Positions 46,595-53,626 of a stretch of DNA of 53,626 nucleotides are shown piece after piece. The DNA comes from Dissophora ornata. Taxonomy: Eukaryota > Mortierellomycota > Mortierellomycetes > Mortierellales > Mortierellaceae. The notes under the pieces are model-generated. The model searched no databases and was not told where the DNA came from. It saw only the letters and a program-made list of their open reading frames with translations. The position numbers and the translations under genes are program-made. Location of the stretch: NCBI GenBank assembly GCA_025201705.1, contig MU616700.1, positions 1 through 53,626 of the forward strand. The letters run 5' to 3'. The stretch's first letter is position 1, and every line of letters starts with the position of its first letter.

Positions 46595-48133
46595 ATGCAG
46601 ATGCTCCCAGAGGTCGCCGGCCTTATCAGCAAGGATCTCTCGCGGGCCGAATTAGTCCGCTGCATCCGAGTATCGAAGTCCTGGAACGCTGCATTTATTC
46701 CCTGTCTCTATGAACACATCAACTACTCCTTTGGCAGGGACTTACTGTCCTCCCCATCCTGGCAAGGCTTTCAGCACCATGGCCACCATATGCGAAAACT
46801 CTCGGTTATGTGGACAGACTTCCCACCTCCAGGGTTGTTTGGACCCGAGTGCTGCCATCTGACAACGCTCGAACTTCATGCAGACGTGGGTGCTCTTCCA
46901 CACTACAATCTGTGGTCAACACGGCTCATCACTTTGGTAGAACAAAACCCCAATATCCAGACACTCGAATTGGGCTCAGGTATTCGGCCGTGCAGCATTG
47001 ATTACCATCTTTCGAATGTGCGTCTGCTCAGGCACCTGCCGCAGCTTCGAAACCTTTATCTGATATACGGGAAGTATGCACGGGAGAGCACATTTCAGGA
47101 ACTATTGGAGTGTGCACCACGGCTGGAGAGACTCGAGTATCAAGTTCAGCTGGATGTGCAAGGGCTGTCCAGTACGGGTGTTGGCATGGAGTCTGCCAGC
47201 GGTGTTAACGATACGGATCAGGTTGTCATGAATGGAGACAAAACTATAATGGATCGACAGATGTGGACGAGACTGCATTGGCTGTCACTGGTCGATAACT
47301 CCGGCTCAAGGGCTGCAGAGTTGGTTCAGCACTGTCCCAACCTCAGTCATCTCAAAGTGACATTCTGGAGTGCTATGGAGCCGCACGGTGTTCTTTACCA
47401 AATAGCCCAGCACTTTCAAGGCCCTGGCCAATATCCTTCGCGGCTGCAGCACTTGGAATTTATTGGTTTACGGGGGCGAGAAGCTATAAAGACTCTCAGA
47501 ATCCTCGTAAAGGCATGCTCCTTACCACCCGTGTCATTATCACGCCTAAAGACATTCCGCCTAGATTCAGCATCGTATTGCGACGAGATAGTAACAGAAC
47601 TGTTGGAGCACCATTCAGAGTCATTGGAGGAGGTGGTATTGGCATATTGTGAACCAGGGCCGAGCGGAGCTAATGTTCAAGGGTTGTTGAGTCGTTGTCC
47701 ACGACTGATACATTTAGAGCTGTGGTCGTGGAAGATGGCGGTGTATATGGAGGATATCGCACAGTTGCCCTGGATCTGTCAAAATCTGGAGGTCCTTATG
47801 ATACATCTCATTGGTCGCAAGCAAAGCTGCAAGGCTCCAGCGAGTGAGGCAGAAACTGGAGACTCTTCCACGGTTGGTCCAGTGAAATTACAACAACATG
47901 TCTGGAATGAGATAGGAAAACTGAAGAGATTACGAAAGCTTCACACGCATACGACTAGGACGATTTTTCCAGAGGCGACGGCCTTGTCGGTGGCGAATGG
48001 TGGTTTGGAGCAGCTTTGCGGTTTACGGAGACTGAAGGAGTTCCAAACCTCGCGGGATTGGGACGTCCTTAGCGACGACGACAGAAACCATCTTCAAGAG
48101 AATATTCCAGGGCTGTGCATTCTTCATCCTTAG
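46595..48133 (+). CDS. F-box-like/LRR protein, 512 aa
   Basis: A single exon. The start is the ATG at 46595; a second in-frame Met follows at codon 3. An F-box-like start (MLPEVAGLISKDLSRAELVR, then CIRVSKSWNAAFIPCLYEHI) lies at the very N-terminus and, unlike the gene at 44429, has no insertion. LRR-like lines follow: CHLTTLELHADVG, NIQTLELGSGIR, LRNLYLIYGKY, LHWLSLVDNSG, LIHLELWSWKM, LEVLMIHLIG. The probable role is an SCF substrate adaptor. It sits tandem with the F-box-like gene ending at 46144 and is convergent with the carnitine acetyltransferase gene. Confidence 0.8.
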   Translation: MQMLPEVAGLISKDLSRAELVRCIRVSKSWNAAFIPCLYEHINYSFGRDLLSSPSWQGFQHHGHHMRKLSVMWTDFPPPGLFGPECCHLTTLELHADVGALPHYNLWSTRLITLVEQNPNIQTLELGSGIRPCSIDYHLSNVRLLRHLPQLRNLYLIYGKYARESTFQELLECAPRLERLEYQVQLDVQGLSSTGVGMESASGVNDTDQVVMNGDKTIMDRQMWTRLHWLSLVDNSGSRAAELVQHCPNLSHLKVTFWSAMEPHGVLYQIAQHFQGPGQYPSRLQHLEFIGLRGREAIKTLRILVKACSLPPVSLSRLKTFRLDSASYCDEIVTELLEHHSESLEEVVLAYCEPGPSGANVQGLLSRCPRLIHLELWSWKMAVYMEDIAQLPWICQNLEVLMIHLIGRKQSCKAPASEAETGDSSTVGPVKLQQHVWNEIGKLKRLRKLHTHTTRTIFPEATALSVANGGLEQLCGLRRLKEFQTSRDWDVLSDDDRNHLQENIPGLCILHP

Positions 48134-48707
48134 ATTGAAGGCTCTCATAGGCTGCATTTTGTTTTATCACCAAGTTATCCTGCAAAGCATTAAAGGTGGA
48201 TTTCCTTTGAAATAAAACAACATAATCATTTGACTGGCCAAACACTCATCTCTCCACAGTATGTTCTCTCAGTAGATGGCTGTCAGACGAAAAAGGTGTT
48301 GCCCGTGCATCATACAATATACATATATAGTATGGTGCTTGTCGAATAGTGAACGGTATTAACCTCACCTTCCCTGGTTTGCGTGGAAGTCGTCGCGCTT
48401 TCACTGGTAAGCCTCCTTTCATCGAACAGCGCTGAGTTTGAGACAAAGATGGAGGTGCTGCATTGACACTCCTTGCACCCAACGCTTGGGCTCTACATCA
48501 ACGCATCCCATTGTCTACCTTTTCCCTTTCTCTTTCTTGCATAGTGAATGTACTGTCTCTCGAGCTCAGAAGGGCTATGGTCCACGGCTACCCTGGCTTT
48601 ATTCAATTCAACTCAACGATGAAAGAAAAATAGACGTGGGCCGTAATAAATGTGGTTAACAATACCTTTTTTTAATATAGATCAACGTACGTGTGCTGCG
48701 AGTTTTT
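48134..48707. other. Convergent intergenic region
   Basis: Lies between two convergent genes. AATAAA at 48211-48216 (+) may serve the F-box-like gene, and ATTAAA on the minus strand at 48671-48676 the acetyltransferase. No gene seen. Confidence 0.5.
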
Positions 48708-51046
48708 TTAAGTCAAAGTCTTCTTCATATCTCTCAGGGCACTCAAGATCGTCTCCCTGAACTCTCTCGAGTTCGTCTCCTTGCAGTTCTTCAAGCTCGA
48801 GATACTAAACTTGATGTTCTCCTTTCCGATCGCATAGTTGATACCATAACCCTCAGGAACGCCTGGGCCAAATCCACCCCAGAAGTTGTCACCGGGCGAC
48901 ATGTTCGACGACGACAATCTAAAGTACATTGATTGGATGTAGGAGGGGTCCTGGAAGATCGAAGCTCGCTTTTGCTCCTCAGTTGTCTGCATCATGGAGC
49001 GAAGACCCAATAGGTGACGGTCGACACCCTTTCCAGCAGAGGCCGCCATCATGTACTCGAGATGAGTCTGAATCGCCTTCTGCAACAAGCGCTGCTTCTC
49101 GGTGGTCTAAACAGATATATTGCCAACGGTCAGTACCATACGGGGAAGCACAACTGTCCTTTACATAACGATGGGCGTCAGAGAAAACATACATCGGCAT
49201 TCTTGCTCCCGAACCCCTTGACAAAGGCAACGCTGTCGACAGAGCACGAGCGGACAGTCTCTGTGCGTCCACCCAAGAACATCCTGGTTGATGCAGACTC
49301 ATAAGTGGGAGTCCAGGTGCCATAGTGGCGGTAGTACGCCAGCTGCAAGACCATCTGGACATACGCATCAGGAGAGCACTTGACTGTAGAGAAAACAAAG
49401 AGTGGACATGAGTTAAAGATCAGTTGCCATCATGGCTCAAAGACACTCAAATACAATACGTAAAACTAAACTGCGACTTTACCACTCTTGAGCCAGTTGG
49501 AGCCATACTCGTTAAAGTGAATGAGACAGCTGTCAACGTTATCGATCATCTTCTTGGCATTGACCTCAGCCTGCTTGATCGTCTCCTTGACTTCATCGTT
49601 GATCACAAACTTGACGTGTTCGACCGGCTGCAGCTGCACACTTGAGGGATTGTGGGGTTCCGCATGCTTCTCGCTGCATGATGCCATAAGCAAAGATAAA
49701 AGGTGGTACAAGACGTTAGCAATGTGATATCCTTGCCATTATCTCCTTCGTGCGAAACCATTGCGGTTCCTCTGATATGTCCTTACTTTCTGACGATTTC
49801 ATCCAAGATTCGTCCTGGAATAACGGCATCCGCAGGGGTGTGCTCACCATTGATTCCGGCGCGTCCATTGCTCTCAAAGATGAACTGCATCGACTTGTCA
49901 AACCAGCGGTTATGAGCATCCCCGGCGTGGAAGATGTTGTGATGTGACACATCGATATCCCGATCCGAGCTGTAGTCATCCAAGCAAATCACGAACAATG
50001 CATGGTTGATCAGATCGAACGACGCATGGTTCAGGGGAGAGAGTCCCAGCATTGTCTGACGCGCTTTGGCCCAGGTATCCCTGTTCTCGGATGTCAACAC
50101 TCCGACTGCAGGCTGCTTCTCCTCTGCAGGCATATTGTTCACAGCCTCGACTACATGCTTCAGTTGCTGCTCAATGGCCTTCACGGACACACGCTCTCTG
50201 TTGGGACCCTCCACTGGGACCTTGAAGATCTGATCCCTCATCATGACCGCAACATAGTTGGCATTCGAAGGCCAGGTCGTCACAATCCTGTCTCTAGGCA
50301 ACTCTGCGACACGGTACGCCTCAAACTGGTTCTTGTACTGGTTCATGCACAGGGGGGTGGTACGCTGGTACTCTGGTGGCAGAGTCTGGTTGTTGACATG
50401 ATCATTGAAATTCAACAACGAGCTCGCGTAGTTGGCAGCACGTTGGATCTGCACATCCGAGATCACACCGCGCTGAGGTGCCTGATCCAGGTTGAAGGTG
50501 GGCGAGTCCTTGAACTGGGCCCACCAATTGACATTGATCATCGAGGGTTCACGCCACTCGAGGTATCCCTTGTTCAGCCAGATGGTCTCGAGCCAGGAGT
50601 GGTTCTCGACCTTGTCCATTTCGTGAAGTCGGGCCTGGAGAGTCTCGCCCAAGCCACCGGGCTTGACAAATTCATCGACAGCCTTCTCGGCACGGGAGAG
50701 ATCGGTCTCGCTGAGGATTGGGACGAGGGACCTTTTGTAGCGGGCAGCAGTCTCGGCCAAGGAGGGGATTGGGAGACGCGGGAGCTTGTACTGGTTTTGG
50801 AAGGACTTCTCAGCAGCATGGGGTGGAGCAGTCGAGTAGCGGAAAACGCGAGCGCGAGCCTGGGAAACAAGCTGAGGACGCGACGCGGAGGTCAGGATTC
50901 TATGATTGGAAGGAAAGAAGACGCGTTTTGGTGGTTAAGAAGTGCAGGAGTCATCCCGATGAGCGATGCTGTTGTCACTTTGAGGTGCGGGTATGGGATC
51001 TGTACCTGGCAACATTGTGGCCCGCCCGGAAGGATGCAACGTTCAT
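48708..51046 (-). CDS. Carnitine O-acetyltransferase, mitochondrial, 644 aa
   Basis: Five exons join in frame: 51046-51006, 50899-49787, 49673-49483, 49383-49193 and 49106-48708. The first 13 codons plus the next exon give a classic mitochondrial presequence ([20 protein letters not shown], then R-rich sequence and FRYSTAPP). The choline/carnitine acyltransferase fold is clear: [10 protein letters not shown] near the start, [35 protein letters not shown], the catalytic His367 in NGEHTPADA, and the C-terminal [16 protein letters not shown] with [11 protein letters not shown]. It moves acetyl units between CoA and carnitine for acetyl transport into mitochondria. The C-terminus (MKKTLT) lacks the peroxisomal AKL-like signal found in yeast Cat2, so this isoform should be mitochondrial only. 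Confidence 0.95.
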
Positions 51047-51653
51047 TGTCGAGAATGGAGAGGGGAGTGGGTCGTGGGAGATGAAGAGTTGGTGTGTGGA
51101 GAAAGGAGGCAACAAGAGCCGAGGGGAGACGTGGCAAACACTTCCACACTTCCAGCGTTCCAGGACAGCGCAAGGGCAGGGCGTGATCGGGCGTGACCAA
51201 CTTCTCGCCCGTTCAGTTGACACGTGAAGGGAGACACCGCCTCGTTTCCGTGCGGCCTCCACACAAACACGCAAACTGAGAGACCATTGTTCTATACCGG
51301 AATGTGATGCTCTCAAGAAGCAAGCAAGCACACAAGCAAACAAACGGCGAAATGAACAGCGAGACCACCCTGCGCAGCTGGAAGATTAGTCCTTCAACCC
51401 CCCTCGCTTCGGGTCGAGCAGGTGGAGTGGCGAAGAGCGCTCTTCGTTCCTGGCACGCGTTCTTCTCTCGACCAAACAGCCACTTGCACTGGACTGAGCA
51501 GCTACCAAACACAGCCACCAAACACAGACATCAATTGATCCAGACATAAATATGACACGCCTACTATCATTGGGCTATTTGATATTATTTGATGCTATGT
51601 ATCTCTCCTGTCTTCTTTTCTTAGTTCAGCTCTGCTCAGCCTCCTGCTGTTGT
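51047..51653. other. Acetyltransferase promoter region and 3' flank of the secreted-protein gene
   Basis: No gene recognised. Frames at 51213-51549 on both strands overlap without known motifs. Both flanking genes are on the minus strand, so the left part should hold the acetyltransferase promoter. Confidence 0.5.
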
Positions 51654-52796
51654 TTAGGCAAGGAAGACCATCGAGAAGACGATCGACGCTGCTGCGAGGG
51701 CAAGCGAGCCGGTGCGGATGGACGATGATGCAGCAGCAGAGCCGGGCATCTTGACGGTGCTGGCACCAAAGTTGGCATTGCACGAGTCAACCAGATTTTG
51801 GGTCGAGAAGCGGACCTGGATCTTCTGGTTCTCAGCACCGCAGGTGTAGCATGGATCTAGTCGTGATGTACCGGTTCAGTTGATTTTGTCAAAGACATGG
51901 TTAGACAAGGGTCCGTTTCAGGGACATGATTAGGAGATAAGAGAAAAGGTAGGCTGCTGAGCAAGTCTGGATAGAAATATGAACAAGGAGACGCGCAGAG
52001 GAGGAGGAGGATCTCATCGGACATTTCCCGCTATATCGGATTGCACATCAATCTCTTCGCCATGACAACACAGGACCTCCTTCGTTTCCCCTTCCGCCCC
52101 TTGCACGACGAGCACACGCCTTCGTTAGTCTACATTTCTGCTCTGCTTTGTTTGTTTGTTGTTGATATCCTGGCCAGCGACTTAACAATGTGTTCCATCC
52201 ATGCTCTGTGTTAAATTGCGTCCCTGAGGTGTTCCGCCCCTGTACTTGCTCCACAGTGTCCCATTGTCAACAGAGTCATAATTCGCACGGCTGGCTAAAG
52301 CGCTGAAGAGAGGATTTTGTGGCGTGTTGTTTGTTTTGGAGATGCGGGTCCTTGACAGCCACAGTCGAGAGAGCCATTGGGATAGCTCGGGTGCGCGTCC
52401 ATATTAATGAATCCAGAACAGAGCGAAGCGAGAGAGGCCATGTTTCTGCCCCGACTTGGCTTAGTTACGGGTAAGACACGCGTCCTCCCTCTTCTGCGCC
52501 CAATTCAGAATAAAGCAATTTCCATGTTGCTAATCTCATTTACCGTAAGCATTGACGATGGACTGCTTGCAGAGACACTTGTCCGTGTCAGCAGTGGTGT
52601 TGGAGGCAACGGGGAAGTTAATGTTGCCCGTCGTGGAGTCGACGGTGATCTGGCACTCCTTCAACGCATCGATCAGGGGAGTGCACTTGTCCTGGTAGCA
52701 GGGAAGGGGAGTCTCGGTTTGAGCCGAGACGGTTGAGACAGCCACGAGGGCGACAAGGAGGGTAGCCAAGAGAGCAAGCGAGGTGTTGGAGCGCAT
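51654..52796 (-). CDS. Small secreted Cys-rich protein, probably GPI-anchored, 151 aa
   Basis: Exons 52796-52544 and 51856-51654 are joined in phase 1 (GTAAAT..ACTAG). The signal peptide is residues 1-25 (LALLATLLVALVAVSTVSA). The mature part has eight cysteines: PCYQDKC, KECQ, DKCLC, then DPCYTC across the junction, and DSCNANF. The C-terminus (small S/A/G residues, then LALAAASIVFSMVFLA) fits a GPI-attachment signal. Eight cysteines recall CFEM-type cell-surface proteins, but the spacing does not fit CFEM, so I leave the family open. It is a likely cell-wall or plasma-membrane surface protein. The 687-nt intron is unusually long for this window, and no alternative exon is evident inside it. 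Confidence 0.8.
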
Positions 52797-53626
52797 GATG
52801 ACCTGAGTATGGTAGGATGGAGATGAGATGTGTTCGTGAGGGGAGAGCTATTAATGGGCGATGGGGACAGCGACTAGAAGGACAGATGAATGGGGCGAAT
52901 GCAGAAGGGAGGGATGGAGGATTAGAACGGGAATGGATCGAGTGTGAGGGATGGAGAAAGAAGAAAGAAGAGAGAAGAGACAGGGCGAGAGAGCAGCCAA
53001 AGCAAAGAAGAGTCTGCGCGCGTGCATTTCGATTGAACTGACTCCGCCATGGCACACACCCATTGAGAGCACCACCACACCACCGCTCACTGACTCAGCA
53101 AACTACCTCTTTCTCTCTCTCTCGCCGCTCCATCCAAGTGCTGACACAGAACCATGACAAAGGGCAAATGAGTAAGCAGGACAGAAGCAGCTAAGCGACA
53201 GCTGATGCTCTCAATTCACCGGCTCGTCTCCGATACAATGCTTCATACGATATTTCTTTACAACATCATGTTCTTGCATTTTTTCATATTCCTGCTCGAA
53301 CCCCCAATTTTTTACACGCATTTGTTTTCCTTTCTGGAAGATGAGTTTCCATCAACGCTCCACACCCTCCCTGCTCGATTTCTGCACCTTAGATGTTGCA
53401 CGCTGGAGTATAAGTTGCTTGTCAAAGATACTCTTGCGAGCTGGACTTCGCACTGTAGCGGATGTGGATGTGTTGATGATGTGATGATGTGCATTTATTC
53501 TGTTGCTAATTATGGCTCTCAACAATTATGATTTTTCTCGTCGAGCACATGTATACTATTTGCAACAAAAAACCCCGGGCCGACTTGGAAGCCGAACAGT
53601 TCTCGATTAAACTTGACGTCAAAAAA
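52797..53626. other. Right end of window, no recognised gene
   Basis: The first 150 bp are the promoter of the secreted-protein gene. A 108-codon frame at 53205-53531 (+) is hydrophobic with no motif (LHTIFLYNIMFLHFFIFLLE), and a minus frame overlaps it. Either could belong to a gene that continues past the window edge. Confidence 0.4.

Noticed and set aside
1..53626. tRNA, rRNA, CRISPR arrays and bacterial-type operons
   Set aside because: I looked for tRNA B-box-like GGTTCGA and regular spacer arrays and found none with a credible fold; the introns show the DNA is eukaryotic.

Overview
This window looks like nuclear DNA of an early-diverging filamentous fungus, most likely Mortierellomycota or a relative. 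The reasons are standard-code genes with many short GT..AG introns, long Q/S/P-rich tails, several F-box/LRR genes, and a RECQL4-type helicase fused to a Sld2-like N-terminus (Dikarya usually keep Sld2 and the helicase apart). The taxonomic placement is inference. I read splice sites by eye. Every multi-exon model below keeps frame across all its junctions, but none has transcript support. I saw no rRNA, tRNA, CRISPR or organelle gene.

Layout. 0.2-6.0 kb (+): an RRM-YTH RNA-binding protein (m6A reader type), whose 3' flank holds a decayed pogo-like transposon and a broken coding tail. 7.1-9.0 kb (-): a secreted sulfatase. 11.3-15.1 kb (+): two tandem F-box-like/LRR genes. 15.2-21.8 kb (-): a 2,081-residue Sld2-RecQ4 helicase, convergent with the second F-box gene and only 57 bp from its stop. 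23.0-24.9 kb (-): a Ras-family protein that has lost the Mg2+/gamma-phosphate residues but keeps the guanine-binding motifs and a CaaX box. 25.5-26.4 kb (+): a possible pseudogene. 26.7-29.3 kb (-): a Q-rich SAM methyltransferase with a predicted N-myristoylation start. 31.9-34.6 kb (-): a Cti6-like PHD protein of the Rpd3L deacetylase type. 37.3-39.4 kb (+): an F-box protein. 39.6-40.0 kb: a broken exon. 41.6-43.2 kb (+): secreted carboxypeptidase A. 44.4-48.1 kb (+): two more F-box-like/LRR genes. 48.7-51.0 kb (-): mitochondrial carnitine acetyltransferase. 51.7-52.8 kb (-): a small Cys-rich, probably GPI-anchored, secreted protein.

The genes do not form one pathway. Broad themes are RNA and chromatin regulation (YTH, Cti6-like, RECQL4), SCF-type substrate adaptors (five F-box genes), extracellular nutrient acquisition (sulfatase, carboxypeptidase) and acetyl-unit transport (carnitine acetyltransferase). 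The most unusual items are the Ras-like predicted pseudo-GTPase and the triple-lesioned 3' tail of the YTH gene.
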